This document shows, in pieces, positions 26,298 through 33,998 of a stretch of 64,000 nucleotides of DNA. Position numbers and translations under genes: made by a program. The stretch is from positions 744,001-808,000 of the forward strand of contig OY763929.1 in NCBI GenBank assembly GCA_963667675.1. The letters run 5' to 3'. Source of the stretch: G963667675 sp963667675. Lineage in GTDB: Bacteria; Chloroflexota; Dehalococcoidia; Lucifugimonadales; UBA3495. Below the pieces are notes generated by a model that was not told the DNA's origin, did no database searches, and was given only the letters and a program-made list of their open reading frames with translations. Each line of letters opens with the position of its first letter. The first letter of the stretch is position 1.

Positions 26298-26612
26298 TCA
26301 GTCCACGGCGTGGCTGTAGGAGGCCCAGGGGAGGAGGAGGCGCAGGAGGTGGTCCGGATAGGGCTGGTTTCGACGCTCGTTGCAGGCTTCAAGGTAACCT
26401 ACCGCACTGGTGAAGGTGGGGAGCCGGAAGCCTGCTTTGGCGACCTTGCGCACGAATTCCCAGGGGCTAGGGAGGGTGCGTTTGAGGGCGCGAGCGACAG
26501 CCCACTGGTCGCAGACTTCGTTGGACATGCGCTGAATCATGAGTTGGGCATAGGGCAGGGCCATTTGGCGGCGAAGAGAGCGGACGCGCGCTTGCAGAGA
26601 GCTGATATTCAT
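26298..26612 (-). CDS. Hypothetical protein, second gene of an ATGA-coupled pair
   Basis: A 104-residue, Arg-rich helical protein (MNISSLQARVRSLRRQ...). I recognise no family. ATG 26612 overlaps the upstream stop by 4 bp, which favours it over a longer start. Together with the HTH protein upstream it recalls small-terminase-like gene pairs in phage-derived islands, but that is only a suggestion. Confidence 0.5.
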   Translation of the reverse strand: MNISSLQARVRSLRRQMALPYAQLMIQRMSNEVCDQWAVARALKRTLPSPWEFVRKVAKAGFRLPTFTSAVGYLEACNERRNQPYPDHLLRLLLPWASYSHAVD

Positions 26613-27019
26613 CTGGCTTTCTCCTGAGCCTTCCATAGTGGGGTGGAGTCCTCGAGGGCCTGAACCTGGGCCTGGATTTCCTGGATATCGTTAAACCTGG
26701 CGGAGTAGCTGAGGATGGTGCGGGCAGCACGGAGGCGGATTTCCGGCTTGGGGTCGTCCAGGAATTCGCCAAGTTGAAGAACAGCCTGGAGGGCCAGACT
26801 TCGCAGGTGACCCTTGGCAAGCTCGGCGGACTCGCGTTGCTGCTGGGCGTACTGCTCCCGGAACTCGGGGTCTTGGAGCCAACGGTGCAGGGTGCGTCGG
26901 CCCACCTTAGAAAGGCGGGCAGCCTGGGCGATGGTGGGGGCGGAGGCGAGTACGGGGAGGGCGGCTTCTTGGCGCGGGGAGAGACCAGGATTCTTTTTTG
27001 CGGAGCCATTGTGAGACAT
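26609..27019 (-). CDS. Helix-turn-helix protein, terminase-small-subunit-like
   Basis: A 136-residue protein. LSPRQEAALPVLASAPTIAQAARLSKVGRRTLHRWLQDPEFREQY is a homeodomain-like helix-turn-helix (residues 14-58): 'tiaqAArlskVgrrTLhrWL' is the pattern of transposase and phage terminase small subunits. The rest is helical. No large terminase, portal or transposase catalytic gene is nearby, so it may be a domesticated or regulatory remnant. Confidence 0.6.
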   Translation of the reverse strand: MSHNGSAKKNPGLSPRQEAALPVLASAPTIAQAARLSKVGRRTLHRWLQDPEFREQYAQQQRESAELAKGHLRSLALQAVLQLGEFLDDPKPEIRLRAARTILSYSARFNDIQEIQAQVQALEDSTPLWKAQEKAR

Positions 27020-27560
27020 TTAGAGCCATGGGGCCTCAGTGGCCGGTTTTTAGATTCGGCGGGGGTAAAACCCGCCTGATGACAGCATAGACATGGAGTG
27101 TGGGGGTGCGCAAGCGCGAAATGTCAGTAGGTTGGGGTGGGGATTGGCTGGGAGCAGAGGGGTGATGGGGCGCGGGTTTGTTCACCCTTCGAGAGCCTCA
27201 GGGCGAACGGGTGGGGAGGGATGAAGATCGAGGCGGTGGTGTAGGGGGTAGCCATTTGTAGCGGCTATGCTGGGAATGGCTTAAGGGCTTGCCTGACGCC
27301 CTGAGGGAAAGGCAAAATGCTCTTGGTGTCGGTATTCTCTAATCTAACGGGACCTTCTCCGCCTCATGTGTAGCCTTGGCCCTGTCTAATCGGTGATTAT
27401 ATTTCCTGTCCTTCTTCTCGCGGTTACTGAATTCTTTGTTGCAAAAACACCGTCGGTTAACTATCCAATATCCAGTACGCTGCACCATATCAACATCATT
27501 CATACGCTCCTCCTGTCCAAGAGATCTGCCGTGGTGAACGCAGGAGTAGTCCTAGCATGC
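27020..27560. other. 541-bp stretch without a convincing gene
   Basis: It contains a family 1 repeat at 27183-27212 and otherwise low-complexity G-rich then AT-richer sequence. A plus-strand frame at 27393-27611 has no ribosome-binding site or recognisable domain and is not called. Confidence 0.5.
27183..27212 (-). repeat. Dispersed palindromic repeat, family 1
   Basis: CACCCTTCGAGAGCCTCAGG followed by GCGAACGGGTG; the reverse complement matches the copy at 3824-3858. Confidence 0.75.
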
Positions 27561-27917
27561 TCAGTACCACTCGTACTCGAACTCCCCAATGATGCGCTTT
27601 CCCCTCTGTAGGCCATGAGCTTCTATTCGCTCACCTGTTTCTGGATGGTAGACATACCCAGAGTAGCCGAAGCCGCCTTCTCCGCCCAGCTTGGCGTCCT
27701 TGGAAATGGCGCAGAACACGAGGTCCTGCCCCAGCATGGTCAACCCCGTGTCGTGCTTTGATACCGAGAACAAGTCTCCGTTGGCGTCCCGGACCTGTTT
27801 CAGTTCTTCGCCAGTAGCGCCGTGGTAGCAACTGCCGCCAAGTCCAACGGTATCGCAGGCGGCCGCGGCAAGAGTTAACAGGCTCAACGTGAATACAGTG
27901 AACTTGAGAAACATCAA
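27561..27917 (-). CDS. Small secreted protein or lipoprotein
   Basis: A 118-residue protein. The N-terminus MMFLKFTVFTLSLLTLAAAAC is a signal peptide ending in a possible lipobox Cys at residue 21, though Ala rather than Leu stands at -3. The mature part is short, with further Cys residues (GSCYHG, VFCAIS), an acidic and Gly-rich middle, and YVYHPETGERIE. No family recognised. It starts 31 bp from the palindromic element at 27948-28052. Confidence 0.55.
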   Translation of the reverse strand: MMFLKFTVFTLSLLTLAAAACDTVGLGGSCYHGATGEELKQVRDANGDLFSVSKHDTGLTMLGQDLVFCAISKDAKLGGEGGFGYSGYVYHPETGERIEAHGLQRGKRIIGEFEYEWY

Positions 27918-27947
27918 GGTGCCCCCTTTGCGGCTAGGATTCGGTAG

Positions 27948-28052
27948 CTGTCACACCGCCGTCCCCAATAGGCCAGCCAAGGGGGCGAAAAGCTGAACCC
28001 TGGCGACTTCTGGCCTTACTGGGGTGGGGCGATTCGCCCCGCGGTGTGACAG
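27948..28052. repeat. 105-bp inverted-repeat element
   Basis: CTGTCACACCGC (27948-27959) pairs perfectly with GCGGTGTGACAG (28041-28052). Inside, CCCCAATAGGCCAG pairs imperfectly with CTGGCCTTACTGGGG, giving a long interrupted stem. It may be a small non-autonomous element or a structured leader. Only this copy is in the window. Confidence 0.6.
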
Positions 28053-28069
28053 GGGGCAGTCTAAGTGGC

Positions 28070-28088
28070 GGTTGACACGCTGTCAACC
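28070..28088. promoter_or_regulatory. Perfect 8-bp palindrome, operator-like
   Basis: GGTTGACA, 3-nt centre, TGTCAACC. It lies 65 bp before the ATG at 28153. It could be an operator or a small hairpin; TTGACA within it could also serve as a -35. Confidence 0.35.
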
Positions 28089-28152
28089 AAAGGACTATGT
28101 TCCCGGCATAGCGTCACCGTGATAGCGCAGTTACTGAGCGAAAGGGCACATT

Positions 28153-28434
28153 ATGATTGTGAGTACAAATCGGGCCTACCGGACAGAGGGGAAGGCCAGG
28201 AGTTTAAGATACAAACTTGAAATCGATATTCGCATGGCGACCGTGGGTGTAACAGTTTCAAGCTACTCCCCCCATGTCTTCCCCTGCGGCTTCACATCGC
28301 CTGGGGTCAAGGTCAAATACAAGAAGGTCTTGACCTGGGGGACACTGAACGGTGCTTCCTACCGGTCCAACACCACCAGCGAATCCGGGGCCTGTGCGTG
28401 GCTGCTGCCGAAGAAGTATATGCTCTATGACTAG
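28153..28434 (+). CDS. Doubtful small hypothetical ORF
   Basis: A 93-residue frame beginning MIVSTNRAYRTEGKARSLRY. No family recognised, ribosome-binding site weak, and an antisense frame of similar length overlaps it. It sits just after two palindromic elements and ends before a terminator-like hairpin at 28520-28552, the only reason to keep it. Confidence 0.25.
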   Translation: MIVSTNRAYRTEGKARSLRYKLEIDIRMATVGVTVSSYSPHVFPCGFTSPGVKVKYKKVLTWGTLNGASYRSNTTSESGACAWLLPKKYMLYD

Positions 28435-28519
28435 GTGGACTTGGCTGCCGGGGTTGGCTCTTCCGCTTATCCTCACGGTCTGCAGGGTCGATCCAACGGT
28501 AAGTCCCAACCGGGATGCA

Positions 28520-28552
28520 GAGGTAGCCTGCCTGCAAACGGCAGGCTACCTC
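28520..28552 (+). terminator. Terminator-like hairpin
   Basis: GAGGTAGCCTGCC (28520-28532) pairs perfectly with GGCAGGCTACCTC (28540-28552), 7-nt loop, followed by TCTT. A strong 13-bp stem but only a weak T-tract. Confidence 0.55.
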
Positions 28553-28703
28553 TCTTAAAGCGGAGACGGGGTGACGTTTCCATCTAGGGGAAAACCTTGG
28601 GCGAGTGCTGGGGTGAAAAAGTCAACATAGCCCAGTAAACGAGCGGGCGAACTTCAAGGTATAATAGTGGCTCGCGCATTTGGCTCTAAGCCGGAGGTAT
28701 CAA

Positions 28704-29129
28704 ATGGAAAACAAGTGCGAATGTGGCCCTGAGCAGCGCCTAGCCGCTTTGGAAGAACGTACAAGGAACGTCGAACTCACCGTAAACCCTAAACGGGATA
28801 GGGAAGTTGAACGGCAATTGGCTACGCTGCAAGAGCGAACCCAAACGCACGCGGCGAACTTAGGCGACCACAATGGTCAGATCAACCGCTTGGAACAATC
28901 GATTTCCCGAAATGAAGCAGAAAGCGTAAAACACTACGAGGGTATTGAAAAACTCAACGGCGAAATAGACTACCAGATTAATCGCATCACCGACGCACAC
29001 GACAAGATTTCAGCGTTGCAGGCGGAGGCCAAGACGTTCGTGACTTACGAGAAGGCGTTGGTGACTGGTGTGGCTTTTGGAGGCGTACTTGTGGGCGTCA
29101 CAGCTGTGCTTGTACGCTTGATCGACTGA
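28704..29129 (+). CDS. Coiled-coil protein with a C-terminal membrane anchor
   Basis: A 141-residue protein. ATG 28704 follows GGAGGTATCAA. After a short Cys-containing start (MENKCECGPEQRLAALEERT), residues 10-105 are heptad-rich coiled coil; a single membrane helix (ALVTGVAFGGVLVGVTAVLV) ends it, so it is tail-anchored. The layout resembles small phage membrane proteins such as holin-associated coiled-coil proteins, but no lysis genes are near. Its end overlaps the convergent DUF3326 gene by 32 bp. TATAAT at 28661-28666 may be its -10. Confidence 0.55.
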   Translation: MENKCECGPEQRLAALEERTRNVELTVNPKRDREVERQLATLQERTQTHAANLGDHNGQINRLEQSISRNEAESVKHYEGIEKLNGEIDYQINRITDAHDKISALQAEAKTFVTYEKALVTGVAFGGVLVGVTAVLVRLID

Positions 29130-30468
29130 CCTCTTTTGTGTGCTGCATTCCATCGTGGCAAACCCGCTCAACTTGTGCGGACTCAAGGGGTCTGGTGGTT
29201 GACCACGGGTTCAACCCGACTCTTAAAGAGGACACCACCCCGGCAGCTTCAAGGTAATTTTCAACTTGGAACAATTGGTTTGCTTTCCAAGGCAGGATAC
29301 TCAGGTCGTTACGCATTTGGTTGGTGTTGCCTCGAACAGCAATCACTGGAATGCCGTTGGCAAGGGCCGCAAGCGTCGGCAGACCAATGCACCCATCGGG
29401 AATAACCAGGCAGGACACGTTCTCTGATTGAATATCGGATGCGGGGCTTACCTCACTCCACAGGGAAACCCCCGGACTCCGCTGAAGCCCGCGCAGGACG
29501 CATTGAAGGAAGGCAACTGATATGACCTCGGCAGCCATCCGGGGGTCAACTACACCGAGGTCCATCTCAGAAATCTCACGTGACTCAAACATTGGTGCAT
29601 GGGCAGAGGGCAACCCATACCTGAGGGACAGAGCGTGGGTAAGCATCGCCTCGACGCCACCCCAAGGATTCACCAGTTCGTCTACTAGCCGATAGTAATT
29701 CTGGTGGAGTTCACGTGGTAATTCTATGACGCTCGTAACCGCTATAGCGCCGTATTCCCCTGCCTTAGTATCTAGGATGTCGAATACGTGCTCAATTCCG
29801 TCTATCCTACCCGCCGCGCCGCCGCTTGGTGTGTATTCGGATATCATTCGAAATTTGGGATTGATTTCTACCACGTCGGCATTGAGACCATAGGATGCGC
29901 GGGCAGCATTGACGCTGTTGATGGCAGCGTTCGGGAACATACTTTCCTCGTGGGATTGGACAAGGACCAGCAGCCTGTTGTTCCGCGCTCGGCGCAATCC
30001 AATAGACCCCATCATCAGTTGGGTAATCAGACTCCCCTCTACGTACAGAGCATTTGGCGGGATTTGGATTATGTCCGAGGCGTTAAGGACGTTGGGGTGA
30101 GTGATGAGAGTATCGCAGACGGACGCCATCAGAGTTGCGGCGGGGGTGGCATCCCCAGCATGGCCACCAACCATCGCACCTATCCCAGTTGGTACCAACA
30201 TCACAACATTGAAGCTGCTGGCGTCCTCGTGAGCACATGGCCTGAATTTGAAAATCTCTGGCCCTTGGTTGAGACTCTCTGCGGTGGATACACCCAACTC
30301 GCAGGTCCAACGTCTTGAGTCGGACTTGGTCACAGCCAGACGAATGGGCACTGAGGGCCAAGATATATCCAACTCGTGCTTGAGATAGGATTCTATTTGC
30401 CTGATTAGGTCTGGACGCTCAAGGTTTATGGGTATTTCAATTATTCGCTGGTTAATATAAACAGACAT
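29098..30468 (-). CDS. DUF3326 family protein
   Basis: A 456-residue protein. VPTGIGAMVGGHAGDATPAATL, then VCDTLITHPNVLNASDI and NALYVEGSLI are the hallmark blocks of DUF3326, known mainly from cyanobacteria and without assigned function. A second conserved part near residue 355 is Gly/Pro-rich (CLVIPDGCIGLPTLAALANG). It follows a decarboxylase gene, overlapping it by 17 bp if translation starts at ATG 30468; an in-frame ATG at 30498 is possible. The two are surely cotranscribed. GC content is lower than average, which suggests acquisition. Confidence 0.75.
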   Translation of the reverse strand: MSVYINQRIIEIPINLERPDLIRQIESYLKHELDISWPSVPIRLAVTKSDSRRWTCELGVSTAESLNQGPEIFKFRPCAHEDASSFNVVMLVPTGIGAMVGGHAGDATPAATLMASVCDTLITHPNVLNASDIIQIPPNALYVEGSLITQLMMGSIGLRRARNNRLLVLVQSHEESMFPNAAINSVNAARASYGLNADVVEINPKFRMISEYTPSGGAAGRIDGIEHVFDILDTKAGEYGAIAVTSVIELPRELHQNYYRLVDELVNPWGGVEAMLTHALSLRYGLPSAHAPMFESREISEMDLGVVDPRMAAEVISVAFLQCVLRGLQRSPGVSLWSEVSPASDIQSENVSCLVIPDGCIGLPTLAALANGIPVIAVRGNTNQMRNDLSILPWKANQLFQVENYLEAAGVVSSLRVGLNPWSTTRPLESAQVERVCHDGMQHTKEVSRSSVQAQL

Positions 30469-31618
30469 CAGACACCCAATATCCGAGATAGTCTTCATAA
30501 GTGTGAGATTGACGCCTTTCTAAGACACCGCCAGGGGACTTGACCCATACTGACGGCAAATTGATTCCGTTGAACCGGTTCGATTTTACCTGCGCGTACG
30601 CTCCCGCCTCCAAGAAGGTAATTGCCGTCCCCACCACCAAGGGCGAATTAAAACGGTACCGACCGAATACGTCCCCCGCTAGGCAACTACTACCCACTAG
30701 GAGACATTCAACGTCGCCATCCTCGATCGCCTCTAGCACCTCCGGTTGCCAGTCGAACTCAAGGACTTCTGGCAGGTGGTTAACTGAAGCATCTAGCACA
30801 GCGATCCGGACACCATCTCTCTGGAATGAGTCAATTACCCTAGTTGCCAGGGTCCCTGCCGAGCGCACCAATCCTGACCCCGGTTCGAGAAACACATCGT
30901 TTGCAAGGCGGCGCTTCGCAAGCTTTACCGAGCGTTTGAGCGGCGCAAGTGTGGGGGTGCTGTCGAATAGGTATCCGCCGCCAAAGTTTATCCAGTCAAA
31001 GCTGCCACCTAAGCCGTCGTCAACCAGCGCGGTTACGTTATCTTCGAGTTCCCCCAAGTCTTCGGAATCGCAGTTGGTATGGAAGTGTAATCCCTTAACC
31101 TCAACCGGAGACGATGCCAAGGTCTCGGCTAGTGACTCCAGTGGCACACCGAGTTTCGATAATCGTCTGGCCGGATCATATCGGGGGTCTTGCGTGTAAG
31201 AAATCCTTGTGTTGACCCTTATCCCTACGCTGATGCGCTGATCGACCCTCAACCCGAACCGATGCAGTTGAGTCTCTGAATTGAAGGCTATGAAGTCGCA
31301 TAGGTCGGCTAGTTCGTCGATTTCGTCCTCACGCAGTCCAGGCGTGGTGAGATGTAGTGAATGATTAGGGTGCAGCTTCTTGACCAATCGGGCTTCAAAT
31401 AGTGAACTAACGGCAAACCCGGTTAGAGAACCGGCGAGTGCGTCCAAGACATCTGGAAACACACACGCTTTTACAGCGTATAGAACTTTGGCACCGCATG
31501 AATCCTGGACACTGGCCGCCACCTTCGCAAGCGAGGCCAATCTGTCGCAATCATAAATCAGTGATGGAGTGGAGAACCGTTGCTCTGAAAGCTGTCTGAT
31601 CGCCTGGTGGTCATTCAT
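30452..31618 (-). CDS. PLP-dependent decarboxylase, carboxynorspermidine-decarboxylase-like
   Basis: A 388-residue fold-type III (alanine-racemase-like barrel) enzyme. KVLYAVKAC near residue 45 carries the PLP lysine; GLHFHTNCDS, INFGGGYLFD, FLEPGSGLVRSAG and CLAGDVFGRYRF match NspC more than diaminopimelate decarboxylase (which has HIGSQ). NspC makes norspermidine from carboxynorspermidine; no carboxynorspermidine synthase is nearby, so the substrate may be another amino acid or conjugate. It is coupled with DUF3326. Lower GC than its neighbours. Confidence 0.75.
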   Translation of the reverse strand: MNDHQAIRQLSEQRFSTPSLIYDCDRLASLAKVAASVQDSCGAKVLYAVKACVFPDVLDALAGSLTGFAVSSLFEARLVKKLHPNHSLHLTTPGLREDEIDELADLCDFIAFNSETQLHRFGLRVDQRISVGIRVNTRISYTQDPRYDPARRLSKLGVPLESLAETLASSPVEVKGLHFHTNCDSEDLGELEDNVTALVDDGLGGSFDWINFGGGYLFDSTPTLAPLKRSVKLAKRRLANDVFLEPGSGLVRSAGTLATRVIDSFQRDGVRIAVLDASVNHLPEVLEFDWQPEVLEAIEDGDVECLLVGSSCLAGDVFGRYRFNSPLVVGTAITFLEAGAYAQVKSNRFNGINLPSVWVKSPGGVLERRQSHTYEDYLGYWVSDVCLY

Positions 31619-32144
31619 TTCAGAGTTCTAATGGGCAAAACAATCCACCTGCCACGGGCCATTGAATCACACAGGAATCGTTACGCGCAAGTACCGCTCA
31701 TTACAGAGTCCGGATAGTCCTTCCGCCTTACGGCAATCATAAAACGCTGGCGGCAGAGTGCACAATTATCAACATTGACGCCTGTGGTGACCACAAGCAC
31801 TCCCTTAGGGACTTATCCGGCCTTAGTGAGAAGGCAGCACTCGGCGAGGGTGAAGAAGGCGCAAGGGCTATCTTACCACAGGCGGGGGAGGCGAATGTTG
31901 GGGCCTACCTGATGCCTCGATGTAGCGCGTCTCCGTATGATGGCTCTACAGCCCTTGCACAGCTTAGTGGTTCGCTCCCGGGTTTGTTCGACTATACCCC
32001 AGGCGTCTCCCATGGCCCAGGACAGGCTCACCACGAACGGAGGGGACGGGGGGCGGGGGGACTCCTGTGTGCGCGAGGATGACGGGTTGGGCGCTGAGGG
32101 GCGGGGTGGTGGCTAGCGGGGAGATTGAGTAGATATGGTGGGGT
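31619..32144. other. 526-bp stretch without a convincing gene
   Basis: No supported frame on either strand. It includes a partial family 1 repeat at 32019-32042 and a G-rich tract near 32040-32110. Confidence 0.5.
32019..32042 (-). repeat. Dispersed repeat, family 1 (partial)
   Basis: GACAGGCTCACCACGAACGG is the reverse complement of the GGTGAGCTTGTC variant seen at 23492-23528. Confidence 0.65.
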
Positions 32145-32561
32145 TTAGTTGCTCAAGATGATTCTGTTTCGATAGATAGTTATATGAAAGATGCCGATGA
32201 AATCCATGCCTAAGATCACATCATAGCCCCTAGGCTGATATGGAAGACCTGCAACGAAGAGTTGGTTGCCCATCAGGAAACGCTGAGTCCCTGGGGGATG
32301 AGTCGCGGTGTAAGCTATCGGGATATCTATTCTGGCTCGGTATTGGACCGTGTTTACCGGTTCACCAGAAGCTACTGTCAGTCCGAGAGGCGCTACCGGC
32401 ACAAGCTGTAGGCCCTGCACGACCTTCGGGGATATGGCTGTTACCTGAGCGCCTGTGTCCAAGAGTGCGGCAACGGAAAGTGTTGGTCCTCCCGGCGCAG
32501 GCGAAACATCAACAGCAACGATTATCTGGTTATTGACAACCTGTTGCTCAAAAGAAGGCAC
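32145..32561 (-). CDS. Retropepsin-like aspartyl protease
   Basis: A 138-residue single-domain protease. VAALLDTGAQVTAISP has the catalytic DTGA motif near residue 34, and YDVILGMDFIGIFHITI is the second conserved block, the 'ILG.D' strand. Retropepsins act as homodimers, so one motif is enough. No signal peptide is seen; the protein may be cytoplasmic. It starts 1 bp after the stop of a DUF5678-like gene, the same arrangement as at 25443-26175. Confidence 0.8.
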   Translation of the reverse strand: MPSFEQQVVNNQIIVAVDVSPAPGGPTLSVAALLDTGAQVTAISPKVVQGLQLVPVAPLGLTVASGEPVNTVQYRARIDIPIAYTATHPPGTQRFLMGNQLFVAGLPYQPRGYDVILGMDFIGIFHITIYRNRIILSN

Positions 32562-32562
32562 T

Positions 32563-32838
32563 CTAGTCTCTGGGACTCAAAGACAGGGCATGGAATCCGA
32601 GGTCTACGGGCTGCCTTCCAACGTAATGGAGACTGAAGCGTCCCAAGCCGAATTTTTCACAGCCAATATCGTAGGCATCCCCTTCGTCGTTGTAGATGGC
32701 CACCACGTTGCCGTCATGGAGCAAGACTGTCCGACCCCAATGCTCTGCCTCCATTTGGTCCTTGACAGCGTCATAGGCTTCTTGATTCTTTTCCAGTTCG
32801 GCAATTACTTCGGGCGGATGCATGATAAGCACCTCCAT
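32563..32838 (-). CDS. Small DUF5678-like protein paired with a retropepsin
   Basis: A 91-residue protein. After a helical start, HWGRTVLLHDGNVVAIYNDEGDAYDIGCEKFGLGRFSLHYV matches the pattern 'GK.VLI.DG.VVG.Y....EAY..G..KFGLG.F.I..V' of DUF5678-like proteins. The retropepsin follows at once. A short duplex of functions (substrate, inhibitor or adaptor of the protease) is possible but not shown. Confidence 0.6.
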   Translation of the reverse strand: MEVLIMHPPEVIAELEKNQEAYDAVKDQMEAEHWGRTVLLHDGNVVAIYNDEGDAYDIGCEKFGLGRFSLHYVGRQPVDLGFHALSLSPRD

Positions 32839-33017
32839 CTATTAAAGAACATATCAAGCCGATTATACGTTGTCAATCGTGGCTAAGTCTGGATAGAAGC
32901 AAAACGCACCGGAGGTTCCGCCCAGACCGGAGCAGGTGAATTCGCACTGCAACGGGCGCCTGGGTGTCGACGCGCTTGCCAAGGTGATTGGAGAGCAGAG
33001 CGACCTTGCGTAGGCCT

Positions 33018-33191
33018 CTATTCTTCCAACATGTCGGCGATGAACTGGATGGCGTCCGGGTTGGCCTTGTGCAACCTGAGCAACTCAGCTATTTCTTTTT
33101 GGGAATATAGTCCGGGGGTTATGTCCCCGGGATAGGACTCGCCTGGTCCGACTTCTGGAATCAGCAACTCCACGTGAATTGCCACCGACAA
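33018..33191 (-). CDS. Possible 57-residue protein
   Basis: A short frame, starting perhaps at TTG 33191 after AGGGAAAG, encodes SVAIHVELLIPEVGPGE and QKEIAELLRLHKANPDA before a TAG at 33018. Its composition is protein-like: an amphipathic helix and acidic end (IADMLEE). No family recognised. The frame is open a further 14 codons upstream without an ATG, so the start is uncertain and it may be a remnant. Confidence 0.35.
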   Translation of the reverse strand: MSVAIHVELLIPEVGPGESYPGDITPGLYSQKEIAELLRLHKANPDAIQFIADMLEE

Positions 33192-33304
33192 CGCAGCTTT
33201 CCCTGAAGTATGATTTCGCGTCTGTATGAGGGTTTAGGAGTCGAATTACTGACAACGACCGCTGGCCTGGGGCATCGGCTTATACTACACTAGCCAAGGT
33301 GAGT

Positions 33305-33553
33305 ATGGACGTCGTGCAAGTGGTCGTAACCCCTACGTTCGATTGGCTGGCTGAGCGCGCTTTGGCTTGCAGTTCCCGAATGCTTATCGGAAGCCCGTAC
33401 GTCAACAACGGCATCGTCAAGCTGACGGATATGGCGGCGAACAACGTTTCTCGCACCCTCGTCACCCGAACCGACCTGCGCGACTTTGCTATCGGCGCAT
33501 CCAACTTGGATACCCTGTGCCATCTGGCAAATCATGCCCCGCGTTTCTGTTGA
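33305..33553 (+). pseudogene. N-terminal remnant of a phospholipase-D-like protein
   Basis: The frame encodes an 82-residue piece: FDWLAERALACSSRMLIGSPYVNNGI then SRTLVTRTDLRDFAIGASNLDTL. This is how PLD-like nuclease/helicase-associated domains begin, before their first HxK motif; that motif and all later parts are missing. The frame ends at TGA 33551, just before the T-box leader. I infer a truncated gene; a complete small protein is less likely. Confidence 0.45.
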
Positions 33554-33589
33554 CACGCAATCACCCGTGTGGTAGGTTTGTCGCCAAAG

Positions 33590-33858
33590 GCTGTGATGGA
33601 GACGAGTAGGTAAGGGTAGGCGGAGAGCGAGCCTGGGTTGGTGTGAGCAGGCGCGCCGAACTTGTCCGAAAATCCCTCCGGAGCCGCCGGCTGAAGTCCT
33701 TCTAACGAAGGCTGGGTAGGCCGAGACGGGGTCGTCGCCCGTTAGCAACGACGGGGCATGTTGGTGTCCTGCTAGAGAGGCCCGCCTGAGGCGGGCAAAT
33801 AGGGTGGTACCGCGGGAATCATTGAGTCCCGTCCCTATAAAGGGCGGGATTTTTCTTT
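33590..33858 (+). promoter_or_regulatory. T-box leader of the second ilvB
   Basis: The T-box sequence AGGGTGGTACCGCGGG is at 33801-33816. Upstream, GATGGAGACGAGTAGG (about 33594) with the AGTA-type loop opens stem I, and GGCGGAGAGCGAGCC lies in its distal part. After the T-box, TCCCGTCCCT (33827-33836) pairs with AGGGCGGGA (33841-33849), one bulge, followed by TTTTTCTTT: the terminator that competes with the antiterminator. Uncharged tRNA would thus allow ilvB transcription. I could not fix the specifier codon by eye; a Leu or Ile/Val codon is expected. Confidence 0.9.
33827..33858 (+). terminator. T-box intrinsic terminator
   Basis: Nine base pairs with one bulged T, ATAA loop, T-rich tail at 33850-33858. 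Confidence 0.85.
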
Positions 33859-33998
33859 GTCCAAGTAGCGGCCCTCCCGACGCTCTTCTCAGCAGGTTGA
33901 GCATCAGGGTGAGGCATCGTCGTCGGGACGATGGGACATTCACAATTGATGGGGCCACTCTCCCGGCCCTGGGAGGGAAAAGCCCTGCGGAGGCCGCC

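Noticed and set aside
27393..27611. 72-residue plus-strand frame
   Set aside because: No ribosome-binding site or domain, in a low-complexity gap; it runs into the end of the small secreted-protein gene.
33804..33998. ilvB start inside the T-box
   Set aside because: The frame is open, but the sequence there is the T-box and terminator; GTG 33999 with its ribosome-binding site fits homology.
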